Source: Simmondsia chinensis (taxonomy: Eukaryota; Streptophyta; Magnoliopsida; Caryophyllales; Simmondsiaceae). Taken from it: a DNA stretch of 64,000 nt. Numbering within the stretch: position 1 is the first letter of the stretch; each line of letters begins with the position of its first letter. Below are positions 21,960-31,935 of this stretch, piece by piece. Location of the stretch: NCBI GenBank assembly GCA_018398585.1, contig JAGTTD010000001.1, forward strand, positions 39,323,938-39,387,937, given 5' to 3'. Under the pieces are notes generated by a model. The model worked only from the letters and a program-made list of their open reading frames with translations, did not search any database and had not been told where the DNA came from. Made by a program: the position numbers and the translations under genes.

Positions 21960-22830
21960 TTGTAGGGAAGTAAGTGGTTGTTTTGATTTATTAAAAAAAA
22001 AACCAGTCTCTAACCAACTGCATTTTAAAAAAAATTTGAATTCAAAAATTTTAAATTTACAAAAAAAATCAGAAACAAAAGGCTTAATTTTTAAATAAAA
22101 AAGAATTTGTTTTGATTTATTTTGTATTATTTAAATCTTGATTTAAAAAAAAAAAAAAAAAAATCAAATCTATAACTAACTTGATTCAAAAAAAAAATAT
22201 CAGAAAAATCAAAGACTTCATCAATAAAAAGGATTTTGTTTTGATTTATTTTGTATGGTTCAAACTCGGATTTAAAAAAAAAGATTTTATCAAAAAAATT
22301 CAATCTATAACTAACTTGATTTAAAAAAAATCAGAAAAAAATCAAAGACTTCATCAATAAAAAGGATTTTGTTTTGATTTATTTTGTATGGTTCAAACTA
22401 AGATTTAAAAAAAAATTTATCAAAAAAAAAATTCCAATCTATAACTAAATTGATTTCAAAATAATCAAAAAATCAAAGACTTCATCATTAAAAAAAAAAA
22501 AGATTTTGTTTTGATGGTTCGAACTCGGATTTAACAAAAAAAAAAAAGAAATTCATAAAAAAAATCCAATATATAACTAACTTGATTTGAAAAAAAAATA
22601 AAAAAATAAAAGACTTTAAAAATAAAGATTTTGTTTTGATTTATTTTGTAAAGTTTAAAGTCGAATTAAAAAAAAAAATCCGACCCATAACTAACTAGAT
22701 TTTAAAAAAAATTTAAATTGGAAATTCAATAAAAAAAGGGAAAATAAAAGACTTTATTGAAATAAAGTTGATATTTTGATTTATTCGGAGTTTAAAAAAA
22801 AAAAAGGGCAAAACACAAAAAATATTTGAA
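21960..22830 (+). repeat. second minisatellite, about 125-140-bp unit, about 6 copies
   Basis: The anchor GATTTTGTTTTGATTTATTTTG recurs in full or variant form at about 22103, 22232, 22365, 22502, 22627 and 22767. Between anchors come a Phe/Leu-like AT tract, an A-run, CAATCTATAACTAACTTGATTT and TCAAAGACTTCATCA. It is unrelated to the first array. Confidence 0.85.
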
Positions 22831-23021
22831 GCAGTAAGCTTGTCAAAAAAAAAAAATGTTTTTTTTTATTTGATATTAACTTGCAAATAAACATCTGAAA
22901 TCTCTAACTCAAATCATGTCTTCTTTAATTTGGAGTTCAAAGTTCAAAAAAAAAAAAAAAAAACAAAAAGAGTTTACTTCAAGTCAAGCCATTAAGGTAC
23001 AAAGTCGCACCCGTCTTGACT

Positions 23022-23037
23022 TGAAGTGGGGGCAATT
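23022..23037 (+). other. polypurine tract of the Tat-type element
   Basis: Purine-rich GAAGTGGGGGCAATT abuts the TG start of the 3' LTR, the position where plus-strand DNA synthesis is primed. Confidence 0.75.
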
Positions 23038-23800
23038 TGTAGGCATGAAAATTTTATCATGTTTATAAATTTTAAATTGGGCTGAAGAAAAGTCTAAGCC
23101 CAAACAAGATCCAAGTCAAGCCTGAAACCGAACATCTTCCTGATCAAAAACTAAGCCTAAAATGAGTTCTAAGTCAAACCAAAATAAAATCCCCAAACGA
23201 CTTCCGAATCAAACCTAAATCCCTAAATGACTTTCTAGTCAAACTTAAGCCCAAATGACTTCCAAGTCGAAATGAAAAACTCAAATGACTTCTAAGTCAA
23301 ACCCAAAGCCCTAATAGTTTTAAAGCGAATTGAGCCTGATCTTATGAAGGAAATCCCGTGGTCAAAGCAAGGGCCCCTTTTCTCTATAAATAGGGGACCC
23401 TTGCTTCAAATTTGGAGGGAAAAAAGAAAGGAAGAAAAAGAAAGGAGAAGTAGAAACGCTCTCTCTCTCTGTCTCCATTTTCTCTTAATTTCCATCAACA
23501 CTAAGTCATCTAGGAAAAGTGGACAAAGCATACAGAGTTCATACCCGATTTCTTCAAAGGGTCAGCTCTCGATTTGAGATAAAGCATCGTGCCCTCAGTC
23601 CAGAGTTCAAGTTTGATTGTCAACAACATCAACCAAGTTCAACAGTCATGGAAATCGAATCAGAGGACTTTTGTTTGTTTTACTTTGTAAAGCACATTAT
23701 AGAGATTTGTACCCGCAAATTTATCAATACAATTCTTTAATTGTAATTTTTGTGAATTTGTTTCGCGTCATTTCATCTTGATTCGAAATCGGTGTCCACA
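23038..23800 (+). repeat. 3' LTR of the Tat-type element (internally deleted)
   Basis: Starts TGTAGGCATG and ends GGTGTCCACA, 763 bp against 944 bp for the 5' LTR. After CTAATAGTTTT it jumps directly to AAAGCGAATTGAGCC, so roughly 160-180 bp are missing relative to the 5' copy. Outside this gap the two copies are very similar. The TATA box is kept at 23385-23392. The 5-bp target duplication follows at 23801-23805. Confidence 0.94.
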
Positions 23801-23805
23801 GATGT

Positions 23806-24619
23806 AACATTTTAAATTTTTCTTAGAAATATAAATTATTTTTCTAAATATTTATTACCTTTTTAGATTTTTCAAATATTTTAAAATAATTTTAATATAA
23901 ATTCCAATTTTTAAAATTAATTTTTTAGTAATTTCAAGTCAGAAAAACAAACAGATGTTAATGCTGCCATATTAATGTATGGCATTGAAAAATTAAACTT
24001 TTAGCTGATTTTTTGAAAATGCACCAAATACTTTGGTGATTTTTAGTTTAAAAAAAAAAAAACGCATATTATTATAAAGTAAAGATGGATAGAGTCCACA
24101 AAGTCTATCCATGCCATACAAAAGAAAGAGGCCAAAATGATAGCTCAGAAAATTGAGGAGAATGTATAGGATTTGTGTAGGTTTTGTAAAGAGGTGCCCG
24201 AAAAGAGAAAAAAATTGAGACTATTAGTTTGTGAGTTTTTTCAATATGGGCTATTGAATGAGATTCAACCGAGCATCGAGGGATATGCTCGAGTTATTTG
24301 ATTGGGAGTTTGCATTTTGAGCTACACAAAAGTTATATTCTGAGAGAATTTGTTGCTTCATTGGCCATGGCTAAATGTGGGATTAGAGAGATTCAGAGAT
24401 GGGGCATTAGGTGTCAAAGAGCCAAAATTCCAAAAGCTGATGGTTGAAGATTTATGAATAATTTTATATTTTAACATGCTTTCTCATGCTGATGCCCATT
24501 AGACTTGAAGGGTGGTTATTATACAGGCCCGCCTTATACCTTATATTCAAATTATGTTAATATTGAAAGTAGAGGCTAATGGGATTCAAATCTGGGACTG
24601 CTTAGTCAAAAAGGCTCTA
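23806..24619. other. spacer with a hairpin and an unassigned coding-like relic
   Basis: The AT-rich start may include the right arm of an old MITE (to about 24030). A perfect 9-bp stem hairpin lies at 24085-24112 (ATGGATAGA, 10-nt loop, TCTATCCAT). From about 24120 to 24450 several frames look coding-like but are broken, for example KKEAKMIAQKIEENV and REFVASLAMAKCGI. I do not recognise a family. Near 24619 GGCTCTAATACCAC resembles a reversed tRNA-Met PBS. Confidence 0.4.
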
Positions 24620-24971
24620 ATACCACATTAAATATCACCAGATGTTTAGACCCAACCAATGGAGTTGACGTACATGAAAATCCACATATAAACTCACGTG
24701 GGGTTTTATCTTAAAACCAACTAATTTTAGTGGTGCAGCACGTAGATGGAAAATAAAGAAAATGGAAAGTTCAATAGTCTTCCTTTAAATTCTTACTATG
24801 AAAACGCATAGCAATAAATACATAACATAAAACATGAATAAAATGCGAAATTAAAAAAACAAATACGAATTTTTCATACTTTAATGCAGATCGCAGTGTA
24901 GCTCCGAAAGAGGGACAACATCACCGAGAACTTCTCCGCAATCCCTTGAGACACGAGGTGAGTGGGCACTG
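24620..24971 (-). repeat. old copia-family LTR, left fragment
   Basis: From about 24880 (GATCGCAGTGTAGCTCCGA, then CGAGAACTTCTCCGCAATCCC) the sequence parallels 40700-40800 of the copia central LTR in the same order. The PBS-like GGCTCTAATACCAC at about 24610 would mark the internal side of a minus-strand element. The LTR edge between 24620 and 24740 is unclear. The fragment is cut at 24971 by the chromovirus. Confidence 0.55.
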
Positions 24972-25238
24972 TGATAAAGCAATATTAGTTAGACCCTCTT
25001 GCAATGAAATTGTACTTCTTAATTGTGTTTCTTGAGTTCTAAAGTGAAGAGTTGGTTGCAAGTTAGTTAGAGCCTTGGCAACTTCTACGTACATATATAA
25101 ACCAATCTTGTATTCATGAGAAGGTATTCAAGAAAATATACAAACACAATTCTCTTTCTCCACCCTATCTTCTCTCTATTCTTCCTCCCTTCTTGATTCA
25201 AGTCAATCTAATCCAATTACCTAGTTTGATCTTTATCA
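24972..25238 (+). repeat. 5' LTR of chromovirus 1
   Basis: Starts TGATAAAGCAATATTAG and ends GATCTTTATCA, 267 bp. A TATA-like TATATAAA lies at 25094-25101. It matches the 3' LTR apart from scattered changes and an 11-bp indel. Confidence 0.94.
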
Positions 25239-25239
25239 G

Positions 25240-25251
25240 TGGTATCACAGC
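25240..25251 (+). other. primer-binding site of chromovirus 1
   Basis: TGGTATCACAGC, one base from the 5' LTR, is a one-mismatch match to the initiator tRNA-Met PBS TGGTATCAGAGC. Confidence 0.88.
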
Positions 25252-25292
25252 TGCAGTGACCCTCTTGATCTGTGGGTAGTTCGTTGATGGAA

Positions 25293-26420
25293 ATGGCAGA
25301 CAACACTCAATCCTTGGCTGAAATTTAAAAAGTAGAAAACCTCTCAGTTCAAGGCTACTAATGAAGCAATGGAGCATTCAGATGATGATCTAAAGGCTTC
25401 ATTACATTAATTGCGTGATATGATCATTGGAATGGCTTTGAATCAAGGCAGAACCAATGATCGAGGCAACGCAGGAGATGGAGGACCCATACACGCTGCT
25501 GCAGAACCATGAAATTCAGCGATGAGTTTGCATAGTACTGTAGGTATACATTCATACTCAGTAAGATTGAGCAAGATTGAATTTCCCTTGTTTAGTAGAG
25601 ATGATTTGAACAATTGGCTGTATGTGTGTGAACAATTTTTCTTCATAGATCACACCCCTGATCTTGATAGAATAAAACTAGCATCTATACACTTGAGGGG
25701 CATAGCTTCTCCATGGCATAGACAATTGATGAAAAATAGAGGACCCAATGACACTTTCCGTTGGGCAGAATATGTGAATGAATTGAGGCTCAGGTTTGGG
25801 GATACCTTTAAGGGTACGGTATCTAAATTAATGAGTTTGAAACAAGAAGGTACTGTTAAGGAGTATCTAGCCAGATTTGATGCTATAGCAGTGCGTACAG
25901 ATTTTAAAGAATCACAGCTAGTTAATTGCTTATTGACGGGATTGAGGGAGGACTTGGCTCTAGATGTGAGAGGTAGAAACCCTTCCAATTTGAGGCAAGC
26001 GACCTGTTTGGCTAAACTGGCAGAGGCAAAGTTTGAGGCACTGTCGAAGCAGCTTAAGTACTGCAAGGTACCCCTGTTACCTACTCCCCTCAATGGTAGG
26101 TTGAACACAAATAAGCCCTTAACTATAGCAAGGTCCGCACCCATCCAGAACAAATCTGCTGCTATAATACCTAATAACTCTAGGACACAATGTAATATGT
26201 CCAAAGCTGAGCTGTAAAACAGGAGGGCCAAGGGCCTATGTCACTTCTGTGATGATAAATTCGAGCCAGGACATCGGCGTAAGGCAAATGGACCTCAGCT
26301 GTTTGTAATTGAGGTCGATGAAGAGAGTTTAGAGGAGTCTGATAAGGCTATAGAAATAGATGGAGAAGAAAGTGTAGAAGTAGAGACCACAACTGAGATT
26401 TTAGTCCATTCCTTAGCAGG
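25293..26420 (+). pseudogene. chromovirus 1 gag
   Basis: The likely start ATG at 25293 (MADNTQSLAEI) parallels the start of the sister element at 56106, but a stop follows within a dozen codons. The main open block (25522-26217) has LSKIEFPLFSRDDLNNWLYV, LRGIASPWHRQL and RLRFGDTFKGTVSKLMSLKQ, the retrotransposon Gag core. The zinc knuckle follows a stop at about 26215: GLCHFCDDKFEPGHRRK, whose last Cys has become Arg. Non-functional, with a clear family match. Confidence 0.88.
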
Positions 26421-26920
26421 AACACACAACTTCCAGACTTTGAGAGTCACGGGATATATAGGAAGCATACCAGTCCATACACTTATCGATTTTGGATCCA
26501 CACAAGATTTTATCGAGGCTTCAGTAGCTTCAAAAATTAAATGTGAGATCAAGGAAATGGCATCCATATCAGTGGTAGAAGCGGATGCGAGCAGTGTAAT
26601 GTGCACAACACAGTGTTGCAATCTTATGTGGAGGATGTAGGAATTTTCTTATACTGCAGATTTCATGGTGATTCCATTAGGAGGTTGTAATGTTGTATTG
26701 GGAGTGGAATGGCTTTCCACACTTGGTGACATCCGGTGCAACTTCGAGGACTTAACAATGACTTTCCTTGTGAATGGTCAGTCACATACATTGCAAGGAA
26801 ATAAATCTACAAGTTGCAAGATGGTTGAGGCCAAGACATTCGTGAAAGCTCCGCAAAACTCTCCTTATATTGCCTTCCTGCGAGTAACACCAGTGGAGAG
26901 CCTTCATTTAGATGTGTAAT
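26421..26920 (+). pseudogene. chromovirus 1 aspartic protease
   Basis: VHTLIDFGSTQDFIEASVA corresponds to the usual LIDSGSTHNFI active-site loop; Ser has become Phe, changing the catalytic DSG to DFG. After a TAG at about 26638 comes DFMVIPLGGCNVVLGVEWL, the second retropepsin signature. The frame ends at about 26919, just before the RT deletion. Confidence 0.85.
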
Positions 26921-26924
26921 TGAT

Positions 26925-27556
26925 GCTTATGGGTACCAGTATAGCTAACAAGGATAAATTGGGAGGAGCTAAACTTTTTTCTAAAATAGATTTGAGGTCG
27001 AGGTACCATCAAATCAGAATGCACTTGGATGACATTCAAAAAACAGCTTTTAAAACTCATTTTGGTCATTACGAATTTAGAGTAAGCCATTTGGATTGAC
27101 AAATGCTCCATCCACCTTTCAGTCACTCATGAATTCAATTTTTGTCCCTTACCTTCGAAAATCCATCTTGGCATTCTTTGATGATATACTAGTATTTAGT
27201 ATTGACTTGCATTCCATGTGAAGCACTTAAGACTGACATTTGCTTTGCTAAGTACTCATCAGCTAAACGCAAAAGAAGTGCTGCTTTGCTACCTCACAGA
27301 TAGATTACCTGGGACATATTATTTCAGCGCAGGGAGTCTCTACTAATTCAAAGAAAGTGGCTGTGACGCTCAATTGGCATATCCCCTGCAATGTTTAACA
27401 ACTGAGAGGTTTGCTTGGCTTGATAGGGTATTATAGAAGGCTCATAAGAGGCTATGGAGGAGTGGCTAAACCTTTGACTGAGTTGCTGAAAAAGGACAAC
27501 TGGCACTGGCCTTCAGAAGCTTAGGATGCATTCAAGACATTAAAACAGGCCTTGTG
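26925..27556 (+). pseudogene. chromovirus 1 reverse transcriptase, N-terminal half missing
   Basis: Similarity begins abruptly at [20 protein letters not shown] (first catalytic Asp in KIDL), with no preceding fingers region. It continues through [15 protein letters not shown], a TAA in the usual MPFGLTNAP block, [13 protein letters not shown] and the FFDDILVFS catalytic box near 27176. Later blocks ([23 protein letters not shown]) are frame-broken. Protease is joined almost directly to RT palm, which indicates an internal deletion of several hundred bases. Confidence 0.86.
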
Positions 27557-28130
27557 TTCACGGACTTCACTAAACAATTCATTGTAGAAACTGATGCTTG
27601 CAATGTGGGTATAGGAGCAGTATTGATTCAAGACTCCCATCCCTTGGCTTATATCAGCAAACATTTAAGTCCCAGGAAATAGCTTATGTCAGTCTTTGAA
27701 AAAGAGCTAATGTCAGTGGTCTTTGTAGTACAACATTAGCAGCAGTACTTCCTTAATAATACTTTCATTATTCGAGCAGATAAGAAAAGCTTGAAGTTGT
27801 TACTGGAGCAAGATGTTCATACGCATTTCCAACAGTTTTGGCTATCCAAATTGATGGGCTTCACATATGTAATACAATATAAAAGGGGTAATAAGAATGT
27901 TATTGCCGATGCCTTATTAAGGATACCAAGCTTTGAAGTTACATGTTTGCTGCTTTCAGTTGTAGAAAGCAACTTATATTCGATGTTGCAGCTTGAGTGG
28001 TAGACAAATCCACAATTGCAACAGATTATAACTCAGTTACAAGAAGGTGTTCTTCCTAATTCACATTCAACTTGGCAGGAAGGCCAGCTTAAGGCAAGGG
28101 AAAGTTAGCGGCGGGCAATCTACAGAACTC
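27557..28130 (+). pseudogene. chromovirus 1 RNase H
   Basis: FIVETDACNVGIGAVLIQ with the first Asp, AYISKHLSPR, FEKELMSVVF with the Glu, and FTYVIQYKRGNKNVIADALL with the last Asp are present in order across more than one frame. This is the RT-linked RNase H of Ty3/gypsy. It is interrupted by stops. Confidence 0.85.
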
Positions 28131-29200
28131 AGGCACAAAATACTGCAATGGTTACATGCTTCGCCTAATGGGGGTCATTCAGGTAGAGATACAACATTGC
28201 AGAGGGTGAAGTGCTTGTTCTTTTGAAGGGGTATGGCGCGTACAATCCAAGATTTTGTGAGAACTTGTGCAGTTTGTCAAGCTTGCAAGCATGAAACGGT
28301 GGCTTCTCTTGGACTAATACAACCACTGCGCATCCCTACAACTACATGGACTGACATCACTATGGACTTCATTAAGGGTTACCTTGCTCCGTTGGAAAGA
28401 ACGTAATTTTTGTAGTTGTGGATTGGCTTAGTAAAGGAGCTCATTTCATGTTGCTCACTCAACCTTTCACTGCATTAATAGTAGCTGAAGCATTCATGGA
28501 TAATGTTTACAAGCTCCATGGGTTGCCTAGCACTATCATCAGTGATTGAGATGCAATTTTTCAGCGTGATTTTTGGAAGGCCCTATTTTCAATACAAGGG
28601 TGTGGAGCTTCATTTGTCTACCTCTTATCATCCTCAAACCGACGGCCAAACTAAGGTTGTTAATGGGGGATTGGAGACTTATCTAAGCTGTATGTGCAGT
28701 ACAAATCCTTCACAATGGGCTAAATGGCTTCCTATGGCCGAATGGTGGTATAATACAACTTGGCATTCTGCTACACACAAAACACCTTATGAACCAATGT
28801 ATGGATGACCTCCACCTCTTCACATCCGTATTTGCCTGGGAAAGTACTGTGGAGGCTGTTGATCATAGTCTAAGACAAAGTGAGGATATGATTAAGGTTC
28901 TACAGTTTCATATAAAGCGGGCCCAAAACATAATGCAGCAGCACGCAGACAAGAAACGCACAGATAGGAATTTTAAGGTCCGAGATTAGGTGTATTTGAA
29001 GATTCATCCTTATAGGTAGATAACTGTGGCGGCTAGGAAATATTCTAAACTCTCCCCCAAGTATTATGGGCCATTTCAGGTGCTGGAGACAGTAGGAAAG
29101 GTTGCCTATTGGTTAACACTTCCTGCATCAGCTTAGATTCATGATGTCTTTCATGTCTCTCAGCTCAAGATTCATCATGGACCTCTACTAGATATGTTCA
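28131..29200 (+). pseudogene. chromovirus 1 integrase
   Basis: The zinc-binding HHCC motif is spread over 28150-28290 (GGHSGRDTTLQRV, then CAVCQACKHE). The core follows: WTDITMDFIKG (first Asp), VVDWLSKGAHF, LPSTIISD ending at a TGA, then frame-shifted YHPQTDGQTKVVN with the catalytic Glu replaced by Lys in QTKVVN. The tail includes WWYNTTWHSATHKTPYE. A changed catalytic Glu plus several stops make it inactive. Confidence 0.87.
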
Positions 29201-29395
29201 TATCATTACCACAACTGGCAGATGAGTTACAACCCAAGGAACCTGAGCTCATCCTCAACAGAAGGATGGTTAACAGAGGCAATCGAGCAGCTATCAAGGT
29301 CTTAGTCCACTAAAAGAATTCCACTCGGGAAGCAACAACATGGGAATATCCTTACAATCTTCAAATTAAGTTTTCTCACTTCAACCCTTGAGGAC
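29201..29395 (+). pseudogene. chromovirus 1 chromodomain
   Basis: PELILNRRMVNRGNRAAIKV, then a TAA, then REATTWEYPYNLQIKFSHFN matches the C-terminal chromodomain of plant chromoviruses, which usually read LVKWxxLPxxEATWE. This module targets integration to chromatin. The stop replaces the aromatic-cage Trp region. It defines the lineage. Confidence 0.82.
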
Positions 29396-29411
29396 AAGGG
29401 TGTCCTTTTGG

Positions 29412-29413
29412 AG

Positions 29414-29473
<60 letters not shown>
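29412..29473 (+). repeat. polypurine tract expanded into a poly(G) run of about 57
   Basis: TTTTGGAGGGA, a normal chromovirus purine tract, runs into about 57 uninterrupted G, then CAAT and the 3' LTR start. The run sits exactly where the PPT should be. Its length may be affected by assembly. Confidence 0.9.
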
Positions 29474-29475
<2 letters not shown>

Positions 29476-29477
29476 AT

Positions 29478-29755
29478 TGATACAGCAATATTAGTCAGAC
29501 ACGCTTGCAATGAAATTGTACCTCTTAATTGTGTTTCTTGAGTTGTGAGTTGAAGAGTTAGTTGCAAGTCAGTCACAAGGTAATTAGAGTCTTGGGAACC
29601 TCTACGTACATATATACACCAATCTTGTATTCATGAGAGGGTATCCAAGAAAATATACAAACACAATTCTCCTTCTCCCTCCTATCTTTTCTCTGTTCTC
29701 CCTTCCTTCTTGATTCAATTCAATCTAATCCGGTTACCTAGTTTGATCTTTATCA
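29478..29755 (+). repeat. 3' LTR of chromovirus 1
   Basis: Starts TGATACAGCAATATTAG and ends GATCTTTATCA, 278 bp, followed by the target duplication cactg. It differs from the 5' LTR by substitutions and an inserted CACAAGGTAAT-type segment. Confidence 0.94.
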
Positions 29756-30966
29756 CACTGAATATCAAATTCTCTGAGAAACTTTTCTTAGAGAAAAGAA
29801 AGAACTGGCTTCTCTATTTTTCTGTACATTGAATAATGCTAAACTGATTGTATGGATTAATTTATAGACAAAAAAAAAAAAAAAAAAATCCCATTTAGAA
29901 AATAAAAAATAAAAAAATGAAATCAAGATATCTTATATCTCTAAAATCGAATATTTATTATTTTTTTTCAAAATTTAAATTTTAAACAAGACAAATATAT
30001 CCAAAAATCATTAAAAACGTGTCCAAATATATCTAGCCAAATGCAGCATCACTGCCACTTGACAACTGTTGATTGGTCTGTGTCTTTAGACGTGGATCGT
30101 TGGTTTGGGGCATGTAGGGCATTGGTTCATTCATGGGGTGACACTCAGATCTCCACTCTATGCTAGTCAGAGCAGGACGCGTTGGCCAATTTATTTTTTA
30201 ACCTTTTTAATTTTCTTGTATAGATTCATCTCTTGAATTATTTGTTTAGCAAAATTGATTTCTTGATTTTATGAATAAATAATTCATCTAATGGATTCTT
30301 TTCATATTTTCAAATGGTGTATATTATGGATGCTTGCGCATGGACATCAAGGACAATTTAATTCTAGCTCCAAATGGATCAAATCTAATTATCATCTCAT
30401 TATAACATTTCATTACCATTTAGTAAAACTTAATTACACTAAATAAGTTTTACTACACTTTATAAATAAATAAATATATTTATTCGCTAATTCCCAAATA
30501 ATCGTCACTCATGATTGAGTCCTCTATTAAATGTCCATGTGAAAAATAGTTCTAAGTACTATCATTATTTTTCTCGCATCTATCACTATAGTTCTTGACT
30601 CACTTTTCTCGAATAATTCATTAATACATAAAATAATTTTTTTACTAATTCGAAATGTCAACCATATGGAACACTTTTGGCAAAGTTTTTAAAATATATT
30701 TAAATATATTGAAATGCTTACAAATCAACTAAGAGGATATCTTGATCTTGTAAGAAACTATAGATTCCAAGTAAAATAACTACTTTCGTTGCACTTTATG
30801 CCATTACCCAACGTATGTAGGACTTTAGTCAGTTATAGTGGCCTAATCCTTTTAGCATATCAAGATAATTAACACTCTATGTACAGTTCAAACTATTTCC
30901 TGAATTTAGAGTTATTATATAAACAGTATGAAGTTGAGTTACTCATTTATGATAATGGTGCAGATA
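29756..30966 (-). repeat. old copia-family LTR, middle fragment
   Basis: Sequence order parallels the copia central LTR at about 41300-41960: CTTGCGCATGGACATCAAGGACAATTT against CTTGCGCAGGAACCTCAGG, then AAATAAGTTTTAC, then TATATAAACAGTATGAAGTTGAG. It breaks off at 30966, just at the left end of CACTA element 1. The missing continuation reappears at 50154. Confidence 0.78.
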
Positions 30967-31002
30967 CAGGTACAAAAAATGTGAGTAATTGCAATAAGGC
31001 CA

Positions 31003-31435
31003 TTTCTGTTGCTATTGGCCTTTTTTTTTTTTTTTTTTTAACTATAGCTTTTAGCAATAGAATTTTGTCTGTTGCTATTGCAGTTGTCACTAACGATTAT
31101 AGCAACAGAAAATGCGTGTTGTTGCGATTGTACCCCAATAACAACAAATAGGTGATTGTTGTTAGTTTTGTTTCTATTACCTTTAGCAACAACATGACAA
31201 TTCGTTGCTATTACTTGTTGCAACAAAATGCTTTTTGTTGCTATTACCGATAGCAACAAATTTACATTTTTGTTACTATTGGTTTTAGCAACAACAATTA
31301 TTATCTGTTACTATTATTTTTAGCATCATCACGGTTTTGTCATTATTGCTTTTAATAATAGCAATTTACTTTTGTTGCTTTCACTTGTAGCAATATTCTA
31401 TTATGTTGCTATTGCATTTATTACAAACATTTATT
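31003..31435. repeat. CACTA element 1 left subterminal repeat array
   Basis: Many copies of a short motif of the type GTTGCTATT and its complement AGCAACA, arranged as inverted pairs (for example TTGCTATTACCGATAGCAAC near 31240). Such arrays beside the terminus are typical transposase-binding regions of plant CACTA elements. Confidence 0.85.
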
Positions 31436-31799
31436 GGCAAATCCTAACCAGCCAAATTTTATATTTTTCAACCAATTAGAACACATAATTGAACGTGACA
31501 ATGATCATATGTCTCTAAGAACTTTACACCTCCGAAATGAAAATAACAAAACTAAAAACCCAACATCATCATCATCATATCAACCACAACTTTGTCATGC
31601 CATTACATCCAACTACACTTATCCATAAATTCACAAAAAAAAAAAAAAAAAAAAAAAAAAACACATAGTTGAGCAAAAGACAACATTCAAACTAATTCTT
31701 CCCATCATTTGCAAGTTTATAAATACATAATGCCCGACATATGGGAGAGTCGCTAGAAGCATTCTAACATAAGTTTCTTGGCAAATGTACGACGAACAA

Positions 31800-31904
31800 T
31801 CATTCATATAGCTCATTTTTCACTGCATCATCGTCTTCTTCTAAGCCATCATCCCCATCTTATTCCTCATAATAAACTTCATCATCACGAGATGAACTAG
31901 TTTC
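31800..31904 (-). pseudogene. CACTA element 1 transposase, last-exon remnant
   Basis: On the minus strand a splice-acceptor-like TTTATTTTACAG precedes ETSSSRDDEVYYEE, a stop, then DGDDGLEEDDD. Acidic C-terminal tails of this kind end plant CACTA transposases. A parallel exon is found at the same relative place in CACTA element 2. Confidence 0.55.
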
Positions 31905-31935
31905 CTGTAAAATAAAGATAAACATTCAATTGAAA

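Larger units (their letters stand above)
19370..23037 (+). other. 3' non-coding region of the Tat-type element
   Basis: No pol-related coding is seen in these 3.7 kb between integrase and the 3' LTR. It starts with a short direct repeat (gagtataaactgtg at 19398-19411 and 19524-19537) and includes a TACGTAGGCAG motif near 19626. Homopolymer tracts, two tandem arrays and a desaturase gene fragment follow. Long repeat-bearing 3' regions are known for Tat/Retand elements; the desaturase insert is not an expected part. Confidence 0.85.
10704..23800 (+). mobile_element. Ty3/gypsy Tat-type LTR retrotransposon, 13.1 kb, full-length but decayed
   Basis: Two LTRs, both TG...CA, enclose gag, protease, RT, RNase H, a second RNase H-like domain and integrase. 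A 3.7-kb 3' non-coding region follows. The flanking 5-bp duplication gatgt (10699-10703 and 23801-23805) proves a single insertion. RT before integrase places it in Ty3/gypsy. The extra RNase H domain and long repeat-rich 3' region are features of the Tat/Retand/Ogre clade. At least ten premature stops and a frameshift make it non-autonomous. Confidence 0.95.
24972..29755 (+). mobile_element. Ty3/gypsy chromovirus 1, 4.8 kb
   Basis: Two LTRs of about 270 bp (TGATA...TATCA) and the 5-bp duplication cactg (24967-24971 and 29756-29760) define the element. Order is PBS, gag, protease, partial RT, RNase H, integrase, chromodomain, purine tract. RT before integrase plus a C-terminal chromodomain identifies a chromovirus. 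It is shorter than usual because the N-terminal half of RT is missing, and it is broken by many stops. Confidence 0.95.

Noticed and set aside
24500..24620. Possible tRNA-like or PBS-derived gene near GGCTCTAATACCAC
   Set aside because: Only the PBS-like complement is present; no cloverleaf could be built, so no tRNA gene is called.
29376..29576. Proline-rich 66-residue frame
   Set aside because: Produced by the poly(G) run on the opposite strand.
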